DNA of 64,000 nt from Paramarasmius palmivorus (Eukaryota; Basidiomycota; Agaricomycetes; Agaricales; Marasmiaceae), in contig JAYKXP010000115.1 in the NCBI GenBank assembly GCA_037176845.1, forward strand, positions 62,001 to 126,000, given 5' to 3'. Shown in pieces: positions 1 through 11,934 of this stretch. A model generated the notes under the pieces. The model searched no databases and was not told the origin of the DNA. It saw nothing but the letters and a program-made list of their open reading frames with translations. A program made the translations under genes and the position numbers. Every line of letters starts with the position of its first letter. Positions within the stretch are counted from its first letter, which is position 1.

Positions 1-36
1 TCACAGATCAAGGAAAGAACAAAGAACAGATGCTAA

Positions 37-2582
37 TCACTCCCCCCTTTGACCCTTTCGACGAGGGCGTGCAGCCTTCTTCAACTCAGTGTAGACATCA
101 TACTCAACCCTTACAGAGTCCTGGGATCCAATAGTGCTGTCGCTCCAACCAGATGGCGAAGATTTGCGGTGCTGATCTTTGGCCTTGCCCTTGCCCTTGC
201 CATCATCTTCGTCCTCATCCTCGTCCTCGTCCTCGTCCTCGTCTTCATCAGTGTAGAAGTCGTCTTCTGATGACTCGTCAAGCCAGCCTTCTAAGTCTGC
301 CATGCCTCTTGCTCTAGCTTCCTCTGCTTTCCGCCGTCGAGTCTCCTTCTTCTTGAGAGCGCGATGGAACTGGTCAGGGTCCTTGACGTATCGGCAGAAC
401 CGGGAGTATCGAGCATCAGGATCATTGGTATCCAAGGACTCAAAATGAGTCTTGATAACGGCAGGGGCCTTCCTCCACCTTCGACGATGACCGTTCACCG
501 TGGACTCCTTGTAGACAGCCTTCTTGAAGAAGGCCTTGAAAACTGTCGCAACACCTCCTTGGAGCGTACCGCGCTTGTACCGGTCCATTGCCCGGAAGCA
601 CTGTGCAACGGTCTTGTACTGGTAGATGAAAGGCCAGGCCTTCGGAAACGAGTGCTTCTTTTTCGGAGAGCGCCGAACACCAGAAACAACTGCAGTCTTC
701 TGTTTCTTAGGCGCTTTTCGCAGCTTGGGCGTGGAAGGAGGGATGCGGTTTGATGCGGAAGCAGTTTCTGAGCTGTCCTCAGAATCGGAAATGATGATGG
801 GCTCCTTGCATGGGAGATGGTTTCGCTTCACTTTGCTGGGCTTCGAAGCTTTGGGAACATGGGTGGGGGGAGGCGTCGCAAGATGATGATTGTTATCATG
901 ATTAGAGTCGTGATGGTTACCATCGTCGTGAGAGACAAAGAGGCCGAGATCAGCATCTGGAGACGCAGTGTGTCGTCCAGGGAGAGGGGACAGGTCTCGC
1001 GCAGGTGAAAGGGCAGGTGAAAGGTTATGGGAGGCTTGGGAAACAGGCTTTTGCCGCTTGGACTTCTTGGTCTTTTCGCCGCTAGTGGGGGGAGTATCAC
1101 GTGTACGTTTCTGAGATGGGTTCGGAGGTGACGGGGTAGGTGTTACTTCGGGCGGAATGTTCTCTGACTCTGCTCGTTTCTCAAGGAGAATGGTAAGAAC
1201 ATCCTTGCGACGAACATTGAGAGGAATAGGGTGGTTGAGATCGGAGGTGGAGGATTGCTTTGTGAGCTTAAGAACGTCGTTGAAACCTTTGTGCTTTGTC
1301 ACAAAAGGGCCTGCCACCATGACGAGCGGGGTGCCTGCCACATAAAGGCCGTTCTTGCTCAGATCAAGCACAAGACGATCGTCAACGCTTACGGCAACCC
1401 AGTCCGATATATCGTGACAGTACAGGTTAAGCTCGCCTTCTGGGAACCCCAGACGCTCCATGAAGTCAGATTTGAAGGCAAGGTGTGTTTTTCCAATGAG
1501 ACAATTCTGGAGGTACAGAGGCTTCGGCCTCTCAGAGTCATGCTGGGATATATGTTTAGTAAAGGCGAGATGCTACAGACACAGCTAAACACTTACCCAA
1601 GGATAAACTAGCAGAGTTGAGTCAGCTGCTTTCGACATCTCCTTATGCTCTCTAACCTCCTTCTGCTGCGTTCGCCTCACAGAGTCGGCATCTCGGCGTT
1701 CATCCTGATCAACAAGAGTGAAAAATTGAGGTTCACGATTGGGCTTTGAGGTGGTCGTGGCAGATGGCTGGGTAGGTCGAAGTGGAGCTGCGGAAGATGA
1801 AGCTGTAGAAGCCGTTGGACGGGTAGCAGCAGGCTGGTTCCTGGGTTTGTGGTCGTCACAACCACACGGAATTCCAGTCTCAGCAAAAACCTCCATACAG
1901 CAAGGCCGGCACATAGCCTTGTCTCGACCACATCGCTTATTGGCAGGTCTACAAGTTGCGTGGCGGCAGGGTAGAGGTACCACCTCATTTGCCTTCCCTT
2001 TGCCCTTGGAAGACGCCGTAGTTGCCGTTCCAGAAGTCGATGGTATAGGCTGATTAGCGCGGGCTTGAGTAGGGGCCTGAGAAGGAGGTGGTGCAGAGTC
2101 GAGAATATCCTGAAGCGAAGGATGAGGATCTGTGGTTGTGCTAGAAGGAGTGGGTAATAGGTCAGGCTCATAGGCAGCGGCCTGAGCATTGAGCATATTG
2201 ATGAGGTCGGTGTAGTCCTGCGGCTCCTGAACCTCCTCGAGAGAAGGAAGTACAGGTGAAGGTGTGTGAGAGAGGAGCGGAGATTCCTTGGGCGGTATCC
2301 ATCCACTTTCGATTGCCTCTCGGGCGTGTTCCATGCTGAACGGATGAAAAAATCCGCAGCCTGTTCCTGTATCATGCTTACGAGGACACTAAAGTTTAGA
2401 AAAAGGCGATTAGGAAACGATAGGAATGCAGAAGAAGGAGCACTCACCCAAAGCGCGTAATGTCCGGCATGTGGTCCCTTGGTTATCAAGAAGACCCCAA
2501 GGTGTTTATTGACGCAACAAGGACACTTGTTATCGTGTAGGAGTGAAAAAATATGGGCGGGTTTGGACATGGCGGGGGCCAT
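37..2582 (-). CDS. GRF-type zinc-finger, acidic/basic nuclear-type protein (3 exons)
   Basis: Exons on the minus strand are 2582-2448, 2388-1597 and 1542-37, giving about 810 aa. Intron 1 (2447-2389) is GTGAGT..TTTAG. Intron 2 (1596-1543, 54 nt) is GTAAGT..CCCAG with a CTAAAC branch site, and both keep the frame. Joining exons 1 and 2 builds a GRF zinc finger (about residues 19-60: KCPCC, then GHYALW, then CPRKHDTGTGCGFFHPF), a module that usually binds single-stranded nucleic acid. Exon 2 holds a second Cys/His cluster (CRHATC, KRCGRDKAMC, CCMEVF, CGCDDH). Exon 3 is rich in Ser/Pro and Lys, with a run of alternating Asp/Glu near the C-terminus (about nt 197-247). The start was chosen at MAPAMSKP because it lies about 80 bp below a TATA box. 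A nuclear role is inferred; the specific function is unknown. Confidence 0.75.
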
Positions 2583-2658
2583 TGTGAAGTCGAAGGAGTG
2601 TATTGAAGTGAAGGTTGAAAGGAAAGGAGGGAGAAGGAACGTTTTCGAGGGAGCCTTG

Positions 2659-2666
2659 TATTTATA
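2659..2666 (-). promoter_or_regulatory. TATA box of the GRF zinc-finger gene
   Basis: TATAAATA reads on the minus strand about 77-84 bp upstream of the chosen ATG at 2582. Position and sequence fit a core promoter; no other promoter element was identified. Confidence 0.5.
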
Positions 2667-2829
2667 GCGGAGAGGGTTGAATGTCACATGAAATCGCGTC
2701 CAGAGTCGTTTCTAGTCGTTTGGTGCGTCATTGCAGTCATCGATAGCTGCGACGATCGAGAGGAAATGGCCATGGCGAGCAGCGAGCAAATCCAAAGGCG
2801 CATGGATGACTCAGCTTTCCCGCGACTCA

Positions 2830-2941
2830 GTGTGCCGATGACTCGCCGTTTCAGATGCTCGCCGCCCCCTTGACTCGCCATCTCGCCGACTCGCCGACTC
2901 AGCGGCTCAGCGGCTCAGTGCTCAGTGACTCGCCGGCTCGT
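2830..2941. repeat. Short-unit GC-rich tandem repeat (CTCGCC / CTCAG)
   Basis: Units such as GACTCGCC and GGCTCAGC recur back to back between about 2838 and 2941, upstream of the GRF zinc-finger gene. Copies are imperfect. Confidence 0.55.
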
Positions 2942-2999
2942 TGTCCTGAATACGTGTATGATCTCGACGCCGACGTCATCAGGCTCTTTCTCTTGTCCA

Positions 3000-3600
3000 T
3001 CAGTTCTTCTCCCTCCCTCGCACATTCCTTCCTTCGTAAGCGGTTTCCAGATGAACCAGACCTCATCAGTTTCAGCTTCCTTGTGTCACCGACCTCATTT
3101 CTTACCTTTCTTCTTTACGGTCCCCGATATGCAAGGTGCACGATATCAGAGCCACTGTCTGGAGTGGGTGAGCTGTTTGAGGCGCAGGCTTGTATCGATA
3201 CGGTGCGTTCGTGAATACTATGGTCTACCATACGCAGAATTTGACCGTTTCCCCGTCTAGGCAATTTTCTGGAATCGAATACTCCGGAAACATATCTTAG
3301 CTATTCTTGCGCAATATCAAAATCGTTAGCCCTGTAATAATACAGCCAATAAGATCATTTTCCTTTTCTTATCTGCGATATCAACCTTCTCTAAGACTCC
3401 GCCTCATCACTACCTTCGCTCACATTATCGAACTGCTGCCGAACGAACGAAAGGCTAGCATTGCGCTGGTGATCCATAAGAAGGCCTGAAACATCACGCG
3501 ATGCATATCCTTCGCCCCATCGCTTTCCGCTATTGATGGGCTTATAGATTCCGTTGAACACTCTTCCGAAGCATATAGTCAACTGTAATCGGTGCGGCTA
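3000..3600. repeat. Degenerate dispersed repeat, paralogous to 32.1-32.65 kb
   Basis: Colinear similarity to about 32090-32650 is visible by eye. Examples are the CGCACATTCC..CGTAAGC block against CGCATCCCTGATTCGCAAGC, the GTGAATACTATGG block, and the CTCCGCCTCATCACTA..GCATTGCGCTGGTGAT block. One minus-strand frame of the shared 3' part encodes a hydrophobic stretch followed by an acidic tail, so the family may derive from a membrane-protein gene. It is too decayed to name. Confidence 0.5.
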
Positions 3601-4371
3601 TTCCTGCTCTTGACACTGTCTCAATGAATTTCTCATACTCACGTCCAGATCCTATGTCTAACGACATCAAACGCTACCCAAAGCCCTTATCCTGTACTCG
3701 TGGTCAAGCAGAGATGCATCACTAACGCGTTTGAATCATACTCTGGTGCCTTACAGGTACCTGTTATCATGTCCTCTTCCTAAAACAGAGGATATCCCAA
3801 GTCACCGCAGGCGCCGGTCACATCGGGCATGTAGTCTGTCATTATTTTGCTACAAACAATGAGAGCTACAGGTGTGGTTTATCTCTGAAGGCTGGCATAA
3901 ATGTAGTATCAGAGGCACCAGAAATTAACCAAAAACCAACTTCCGCACCACTACATCCTCCATGGTCGCATGACTACCATTCAACCCAAGCCAACCGTAG
4001 ACGTTGAGTGTGCGATCAGCTGAACGAGGAAGGGTGGATTCAAGAGATCCGGGAGGTGGCGTTCGTGCCAAGGTTCGAAAGAAAAGAAGCGACGCTGAGG
4101 ATTAACCAACTTCGTTGACAAAGCAGCAAACCAAAATTTTGAGTATAAACCTTGTCGAAAACCTACTAGATCTTCCTAATCTGGTCTGATAATCAAGCAG
4201 CGCCGCAGCGGAAAGTTTAGGGGTGAAAGGCAAAACCTACACAAGGAAGGTGGTGGTTGGATTTGGGTATGATTGATAGGCCATGGCTCTAGTGCGTATG
4301 GTGAGCTGAAAGCATGAAGGCACGGTCATACTAAGCACAGCATAGTATTCCTTGATATTATATTATGTACA

Positions 4372-4439
4372 AGAACATGCAACTGATGTAGCTAAAGTAA
4401 TGAGGCGTACATCAAATCATTTCGAAGCAGCGCGAAAAC
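4372..4439 (+). repeat. 68-bp direct repeat, copy 1
   Basis: The segment starting AGAACATGCAACTGATG recurs at 7618-7685 in the same orientation with two mismatches, while the flanks are unrelated. It could be the edge of a short non-autonomous element. Confidence 0.6.
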
Positions 4440-7400
4440 GTCAATCATAAAAATACACGCATTGATGTATTCCATAACTCTTGCTCCCCAGCATCGTTCC
4501 TATACGTGACCTGATCACTCCGCTGTAGGATCGATCACGGAGGCAAATTCACGGCAGTGAAAGAAACCGCATGTGTTGAATCAGATCACTAGTTTGCACA
4601 ATTCAGATCAAGAACCCGAAGAATAGGTATGAGCTACTCACACGGAATCTGAAAGGCTGGGTTCAAACAGATCTCGCGAGTGTGCCCTATAGCTATGGTG
4701 TCATTAGCGGCTTCAATGGCAAGGAATGCATACTTGTCGTTTCACGTCATGGAATGCCCCACATTGATGATCTCACGAAGAGCGCATGATCAGTTGGATA
4801 ACGCGGTCGCAGGAATGGCACCTTCTACTTGAAGAGCATAGCGAGAACGCGGTAATGATCTATGATTGGGTAAACTACGCACGGCGAGCTGCATTTCTTT
4901 TCGTTTCTGGTCGTACACCCGTCACCTGAAATGTGGTCAGTGACTGCTTCTCATACGAAGAGAGGATATGATCAAGACGACTGCATCTTGCCCTTAAGAA
5001 TGATCGCGCAGCCTGCTATGTCCAGATGAATTAGAGGGAGAATCTGGAAGAGTTCAAGGTAAGCCTCGCTTAGCGTAATAATGGCGTACTTGTGTTCATC
5101 AAAAGGCAACAAATGTGCGTGCGTGTGTTTTTTTTTTTGCATCGGGGGGCTTTCATTCTCCGAGGCCGAGAACATGAGTGACACGTCAAGTCTCGATTGT
5201 TGGTTATAGGTAGGTCGTATCATCACCGCGATGATAACCGCCAGTTTCCATTGTGCATAGGCTGGGTATCTGGTAGTTCCTGGGGGTGGGATGTTGTAGT
5301 TGTAGTTGTCGCAAGAGCAAGATCTTCGGGATATTAGAAAGCATGAGAAGAAGATAAACAAGCTGGATTGTTGATAGATAGAATTACACGAGCATTTAGT
5401 GCACTGTCGTCGATGCAAGGAAGAGGTTAGAAACCAGAATTTGGAGAGCGAGTTGTAGACTCACCTTACGCCCAAAGCATAGGAACGGTTTTGTGTCAGT
5501 CCTACAGAGATGGCTAGGTCCATTCAGTCCACAATTGTCGTTCCGGAGTACCATTCCTATTCGCTATCCTGCAGGCCCTTTTCTCGTCCTCTCACAGACT
5601 TGCTTTGCTATCAGAGTCATGTCAAGGATAGTCAACGGATCCAATCGTAGTAAAGATTCGGTATACATACCTTGTCATAAAGCTCTGGCCAGGGAATGCG
5701 AAAGGAGTAGGAAACACTGATGACGGAGAAGGCAAGGCGTTTAGTCGGCGTCAATTGACAAACACCTAAGTGACCCTAACCCAAATCAGTTATATTTGGT
5801 TTTGCCAAACAAGCCGGGTTCCTTCACCAACAACGACCACGAAGAACTTGGTCATCTCGCTCAAGTCTATGTCACGGATATGTTAATAGATGGACGATGG
5901 GATGGATTCAGGGTATCTAGGAGAATCTCAAGGCGGATGGATGGTTGAAACGTTTTGGCAGGTGATGTTATCCGGTGAGTTGATCTTTTTCCCCCTTCAA
6001 TTTCTGGGTCACTAATACGAGCTGGGATGGGTTAGGAAACGACTTCAACACTCCTTCGCTATCAAGATTGGCGATCAGCGCTCAGCCCTGCTACCGGAAA
6101 CCCAAAACATCCGCCAAAGGTCCATCAGCGCCTTCCACTCAACGCCAGCCCGACTCGGAGAGACGGTTCCCCTTACGAATATCACCTCCAGGAATCCTCA
6201 AACCCGCCGTGTCTATTTACTCCCACTGCAATCTCACCCACCACCTCTCTGCCAAACTGTCGAGGCCTTCCACATCCAGCAATCGCCTGCCCTCATATGC
6301 ACGCCTCCAGACCGTAGTTTCCCACTGTAGCTCCCTTCCTCAATCCTCCTTCGGCTGCGATTCTGGGTAAACATCAGATATGACAGACCCGGTCGGACGA
6401 TACAATACAGGATGGCAGTTGAACTATCCCTGCCGCGAAAGTCATTTGGAAGCAAACGTCCAGGCGACACAAAGTCACCTTGGATGATTATAAGTGAGCA
6501 CTATCGAACTCTATACTATCGTCTCAATCTCACTCCCTCACAGCCCAGACCCCCGGTGCGTTGGCTGGGTACACTATTACTGCAATTACCAGTGCCCGAT
6601 GACTTTTTACTGAGCCATCTCTACATGAGATGTACACCCGCAGACATCCGGTTCTTTGTGATATCTTTATTCGAGAGGTTCGATTGGGAGCGCTAGGTGG
6701 ACAGGGTGCGGTATACGGTTGAGGTACGGGTTACGCTGGTTGATAAGATCGACCCCACCGGTGCGTTATCATACGCCCATTTACGGTAGTAAACCATAAA
6801 GTCCTTACTCCCCCTTGCCTTAGCCCGAAAGTCGGTCATCTCTGATGTTCAACAATGAAGGTATACCCATCACCTCTCGTCAAGGTCAAGACTACCGGAA
6901 CCTCCACCCTTAACGAAACATCAAGTCTATCAATGTCGACCGTATCCTTCGAAGCATGAAAACCCTAACACCGGACATACTCGAGCCTGGCTTCGGAACC
7001 AAAGAGAGGCCATCATCAGCACACGCTCTAGCTCAGGGGGTCAAGCAGAACATCTTCTCAAGCGATGGGCATAATGAGTTGTACGGGCGTTGATACCGCC
7101 ATCTTGGGCTCTCAGAGTACGTACTTTTGTTATTGGTATGAACCTTGTGCTGATTACTTGACAGGGTAGGATATAAAGTATGGCCAACGGTGCATGTATA
7201 GTGGATATCTTGTAACGAATACTATGGCCTAACGTTCGAATCGATTCTATTTATAGTCCCAAAAATCGTCATTTTGTGCATTTGGAGTTCTCAATGACTA
7301 ACCGGCTACGAGAATCCAGCGAACAATGGCTCACATCTCGAGCTCATGTCGCCTTTCAAGATGGTGTCACGAGAAAAGGTTCATGTTAGGAGCAAGAAAG

Positions 7401-7617
7401 AACAAATTCCAAGACGGATAACACCTCAGCGATGAAGCGGACCCCTTGTGAGAGATCTCGGGCAGAAAATATATCAGTACCAGCATCAAGAACCTTATTT
7501 ATATTACATACCTCCCAATATACTCTCAAGGGAAAAGTACCCGAAGCGGTTCCATGCTGTCTTTTCTGATCATCGAGGAATACCGACGAACGCATGAAGA
7601 CAATAGTATTTCTTTAT

Positions 7618-7685
7618 AGAACATGCAACTGATGTACCTAAAGTAATGAGGCGTACATCAAATCCTTTCGAAGCAGCGCGAAAAC
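7618..7685 (+). repeat. 68-bp direct repeat, copy 2
   Basis: Same orientation and near-identical to 4372-4439 (two mismatches). Flanking sequences differ on both sides. Confidence 0.6.
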
Positions 7686-8402
7686 TAAGAGATACGTACC
7701 GTGGTAGCTGCATGGAAGTATTTCCGTTCGCGGCTAGCTGACGGGGAGACTTAGCAGCATGAACATTGTTCTTTAATATGCGACAGGATCGCTCGAATAT
7801 TTTCTTCTGTAACAGGTCTGATTATGTAAATACAAGAAGCAGAAGTCGCCGCCAAAGTGCAAAGCCAATAACAGAAAAATTCCCAAGGTGTGAAGTAACA
7901 ATTACATAAATCACATAGACTCCCTTCAAATTGTGTAGACTTCGGTTGGACACCATTAACATAATGCCTCCTGTGAAACTGCCGTCAACAACTACAACTT
8001 AGTGTTGCCATGACTAATGAAAGAACTTTGGCCCGGGAGAGTTTTTGATTCTGGCTGTATTTTTTTTTGTTCGAATTGGAGGATCGTCCAAGAGAGGAAT
8101 CTAGAGAGCAGTGACTGTAGAAAGAGAAGCTTGGAAATTAGCGATTAATTCTTAAATAATTCAGCCGTGTCAATAATGTTGGCGCTGATGTCGCGTTCTT
8201 TGAGCCAACATCGCAAGGCTATGAGGTCGTCAGGGTCCTTCGGGAAGCTTCCGAATTCTTGTAAAAAATTTTCGACACACATATAATGCTCAAGCGCCGG
8301 CAATGAATCATCCCTTTCTTCTCCCATCTACCATGGATGCCGCCTTGATTTGCTGCCCATCCTTCAAGGTTCCGCAAATTCCAGCACTCCGTCGTCCAGT
8401 AA

Positions 8403-8918
8403 GGCCCTGTTCGGATAAAATTCCAGTTCAGTGGAAAAAGGAAAAACGCAAACCGGAGTTACCGGACCGCTTTCCCGTCACTGATATTGAGCTCCAGACG
8501 CCCCAATTCTAGCAATACTGGTACTGAGGAACAAACGGGATGCTCCTAGAATAGTAGATTTGGTAACGAGAGCCTTACTGAGGCTTCTGTAAGTCAAACA
8601 AACTTTTGTAGCTCATAGCAACTTAGAAATGCAGAGAGTTCACAAGTTCTAGGGTACAATGGGAAGGTAGGATGTGTATTTTCATGTATAATGTACACTA
8701 CATATTGTTTTGAATACATTGTAAAGACTCTGCTGCATACCGCCCACATTTAGTGGCGTATATGCTGGTATAGAGATAATTTTCAACCTCAAGACGTACT
8801 GGCGCTTGGTGGCACTTGGTCGAGCGCTTGAAAATCATGGAGATGGGAAATTTCTCGGCAGCCCCTGGTTTGCGTTTTTCCTTTTTCCAGGAAATCGGAA
8901 TTTTATCTGAACAGGGCC
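8403..8918. mobile_element. PIF/Harbinger-like MITE (516 bp, TAA target duplication)
   Basis: Both ends carry an inverted repeat of about 77 bp at roughly 80 percent identity, starting GGCCCTGTTC and including the shared core GGAAAAAGGAAAAACGCAAACC. The element is bounded by TAA at 8400-8402 and 8919-8921, the three-base TWA duplication typical of PIF/Harbinger and Tourist elements. No transposase is encoded, so it is non-autonomous. Its right arm supplies the first codons of the open frame that continues to 9898. Confidence 0.75.
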
Positions 8919-8965
8919 TAAGACCGCATAAATCAGATGATTCGCAGCTGACACTGTTACAGTGT

Positions 8966-9898
8966 ATGAGTCCTATTTCTCCCACCGATGCAATTCAAGA
9001 CGAGCGTCCATCTGCATATTTGACGTATCCGCTGGCTTCACCTATGGTACCCCCGCCGCCTTCCGCTGAATCCACGCGCAGCTACTTCGAACTTGACCAG
9101 GATTCTCCTCGATCAAAATGGTATAAGCATATACGTGATGGATACTTTCCTGTGAGGGCCAAATTTTGGACTGGCAGCCATTCCGGACAGATCTGGAACA
9201 TAAACTTACCTCAAAGCCCTATGGAAGGGTCAACAGATCATACCTTATCGAATACAACACCATCCTCCTCTGGTCATAATCGAACCCTTATCACTGCCCC
9301 CATTGTTTCCAATCCCGTCCAGGATAATGCTATTTCCACAACTATGACACCATCTTTGCATCCCAGTCGACCTGGGCCCACAACACCCCCCTCCGTTGTT
9401 TCCAAAGTCATCCACGATGATTCGGGTCTTCCTGCCTCGACGCGTTATAATCAATCCAAGACCCCTGTCTCCATTGTTTCCACAGCCGTTCAGGTCCAGG
9501 GCGACACATCCTTGGCAGACAGTTTGCAGGATGATTCCTCAAAGCCAATAGCAGATCCTGGTGCTTCGGTGGCTACCATTCCGGATGCCTCTGGCTCTCA
9601 GCGAGAGGAGGTCAATGCCATTCTACAGACTCCGTACATTTTTACTCGTGTTGTCCATCTCAGCGACAAGCAAGTGCTCTCATATGCCTATTTCGTCTCT
9701 GAGCGTATCAAAGTTGGCTGCAAACTCTTCATAGAGGGCCACATTGAAGGCCAGGTGGTCAGGGTTCTGTCGCAATCGGGCGCATATGTGACACTTGGCA
9801 TCCAGGTGGGGAAGTGTACCTATGCGGTACTATTTCGCAGAACGAACGTAAAAGGGGTTGGGTTGCATGAGCGTGGTAGCAGGGTAAAGGTTCTATGA
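8966..9898 (+). CDS. Hypothetical Ser/Pro/Thr-rich protein beside the MITE
   Basis: The open frame runs from 8816, but its first 35 or so codons are the right inverted repeat of the MITE, so the ATG at 8966 (MSPISPTD) is the more plausible native start and gives 310 aa. The N-terminal two thirds is low in hydrophobics and rich in Ser, Thr and Pro. The last 80 residues look folded (YIFTRVVHLSDKQVLSYAYF, then a Gly/Val-rich segment). No signal peptide, membrane segment or catalytic motif is seen, and I do not recognise a family. The length and the absence of stops suggest a real or recently inactivated gene, possibly part of a multi-exon gene whose start has been lost. Confidence 0.4.
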   Translation: MSPISPTDAIQDERPSAYLTYPLASPMVPPPPSAESTRSYFELDQDSPRSKWYKHIRDGYFPVRAKFWTGSHSGQIWNINLPQSPMEGSTDHTLSNTTPSSSGHNRTLITAPIVSNPVQDNAISTTMTPSLHPSRPGPTTPPSVVSKVIHDDSGLPASTRYNQSKTPVSIVSTAVQVQGDTSLADSLQDDSSKPIADPGASVATIPDASGSQREEVNAILQTPYIFTRVVHLSDKQVLSYAYFVSERIKVGCKLFIEGHIEGQVVRVLSQSGAYVTLGIQVGKCTYAVLFRRTNVKGVGLHERGSRVKVL

Positions 9899-10350
9899 TT
9901 CTGAAGGCCGCGCTGTCTGTCTTGGACATATCTGCCATCTTGTATCGATTACTGTGTCATGGTTTCTTGTACCTGGTTTTCTCTTTACATCTCAAAGATC
10001 ACTTTATGTAGATATACCTAGACACATTATCTCTGTAGCTAACAACCAAGCCACTGTATAATATATCTTGGGCTGCATCATGGACTTTACTATATCATAT
10101 GTACTTATATCACTGTACTCACTTCTTGCAATAGCGATATCAAGAAATTGCGTTCACATTTCCTATGTACAAAGCATTATTTAACGATATATATAATGCG
10201 GGTCGAATAGTGGTGCATAGCCTTCCATGCATAATTGACGTACGCGGAGAATATGAGACACGCTGATCTCAAGAAACTTGTGCACCGACCAGAGCATTGA
10301 AATGAATGCGTGCACGTTGAATCAAGGCTACCTCAAAGTAGTCCAATCCA
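9899..10350. other. Intergenic, AT-rich, nothing recognised
   Basis: An AT-rich stretch following the hypothetical gene. No gene, repeat or RNA was recognised. Confidence 0.4.
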
Positions 10351-10766
10351 GATCTCTATCTTCTGACATTACACCCCTGTAAACCCTCTCCAGCGAATGC
10401 CCGTAGCGGCTGAGTTCTGCCTAGGAGACAACGTCTGCTCGATGTCTGCCCCAGTGCTGATAACTGTACTTGAACCGTACTGATATGTGGTGCGGGATGA
10501 ATAGGGGTACAACGTTGACATGTAAGCCACGTTGTACTCATTGAGCAGGCAATTGAGTTGTCGAGGTTGTATAGTGAGAAGGATGTATGGGAAAAGTGCT
10601 TCGCTTGATATCCGCTTGTCCCTTCAAGAAGACGTATCCCGATCGTATCCACTCCCTCGCACCGAGTCACCGATATCAGAATCCCGGCCCGAACCCAACG
10701 CATGAAGGGCGATAGAGACCGTTGGTTTCGACTTCGAGTGCGAATAGAGATCTCCAGAGCCAATGT

Positions 10767-11881
10767 TCATGATTCATCGGGCCTCCTTCGCATCCTGCGG
10801 CACACCCTGCCAGTGCTACATGCAAGCAGGAAGACCTCTGGCTCTGAGCACACTATCACTGAGCTTGTATCATTGACAAGGAAACATGAGCTGGTTGTAA
10901 ACCTCGCGGCAACGACTGGTTTTGAATAGGGGTAGATCTGAGATGGTGGTGGTTCCGATGCTGTGGTCCTCTGACAGGTGATCAAATCTGATCCGACGAA
11001 GATGATCATTCAAAGCCAGGGTCAAGACATGAATAGAGGTGGTGACCTACACCATGGTGCATCAGCCGCGATATGTTGTGGTGACAACGAGGAATGTACT
11101 TGTACCCATCATCTCCAGCTCCAAGGAGGAGGCAGCGCTTCGGAGAATCGCATTGACCACTTCCTCTTCATGGCACCTTCCGTGGGTTGAGCCATTGACG
11201 TTGATACTGAACTTGACCAGTGCCGGAGAGGGTACAAATACCCCCCACATCTCCGGAGTTTCGCATTGTTCAAGCCTGAGAATGCGGATACGGAGTTGAA
11301 TGAAAGTCGGACCATAAAGAGCTGTGGATGCTGAAAGCGCATCGCATCTACATTGGTTCATGCTGACGTGTTTCAACCTCGGAAAGGAGGACATGAACAT
11401 GATATATGTAGTACTCGGGACCTTGCAAGCCAACATCTTGGAGCGATAGGGTCGTCACTGTTGTGAAGCCGGAGACCAAGTGCTGGTGCGTCACCCCGGA
11501 TAGCTTCCAGAAATTCATTCCAACAAGCTCCATTTCTCGTAAGTTTGAGAACGCAGAAGATGCGATAATGGATGTTATTGCCATGGCGTATGACCATCCG
11601 GTACACTCTTGGAAGGATACTTTCTGAACGTTGGCATGGGAGAAGGTTTCTAAGGGTTCCTTAAGGAGATTTGAAAAACGAACATCGCTTCACATGTGAT
11701 AAATGCAGAATGAGATATGTCGGAAGGTGTAGCTTCTAAGTTCTGGATATGGGAACCCATGCTCAGCATACAAGAGTACATTGAAGAAGAGTACGGAAAG
11801 GCTTGGAAGGACAACACGGTCACAGAGGTGGCTAAGGATAAGCGCATGAAGCTCTAGGGGAAGGTGACAGCGAGGTGGCAT
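10767..11881 (-). pseudogene. F-box / leucine-rich repeat protein, decayed
   Basis: The N-terminus (from 11881) reads as an F-box of the LPLELHALILSHL type. The same frame continues after a TGA at 11692-11690, where CGA would be expected, into NVQKVSFQECTGWS and LREMELVGMNFWKLSG, typical of Agaricomycete F-box proteins with irregular leucine-rich repeats. Near 11400 the frame shifts and resumes as SFPRLKHVSMNQC and similar repeats down to about 11062. A further stretch to 10767 resembles a continuation (DLPLFKTSRC..YNQL). Intact family members would recruit substrates to SCF ubiquitin ligases. Here at least one nonsense change and one frameshift make the copy broken. The family call is by eye. 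Confidence 0.55.
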
Positions 11882-11934
11882 CGAGATGGTCTCAAGTAAG
11901 AGATATGCTCGCTGTCTTTATGTGAGCTCACCTC

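Larger units (their letters stand above)
2668..8402. other. Gene-poor stretch, no gene recognised
   Basis: Short open frames occur on both strands (for example 4972-5418 minus, 6412-6696 plus, 7386-7595 minus, 8145-8327 minus) but none shows a motif, a convincing intron pattern or a family resemblance. The only structure seen is the CTC-rich minisatellite near 2.9 kb, a degenerate repeat at 3.0-3.6 kb and a 68-bp repeat present twice. Confidence 0.5.

Noticed and set aside
49..270. Plus-strand frame with repeated Val-Leu residues
   Set aside because: It is the antisense shadow of the Asp/Glu codon run of the GRF-finger gene.
1573..1596. A 24-nt intron ending at CTGTAG in the GRF-finger gene
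   Set aside because: Too short for a spliceosomal intron. Using the next AG (54 nt, with a CTAAAC branch site) keeps the same frame and normal length.
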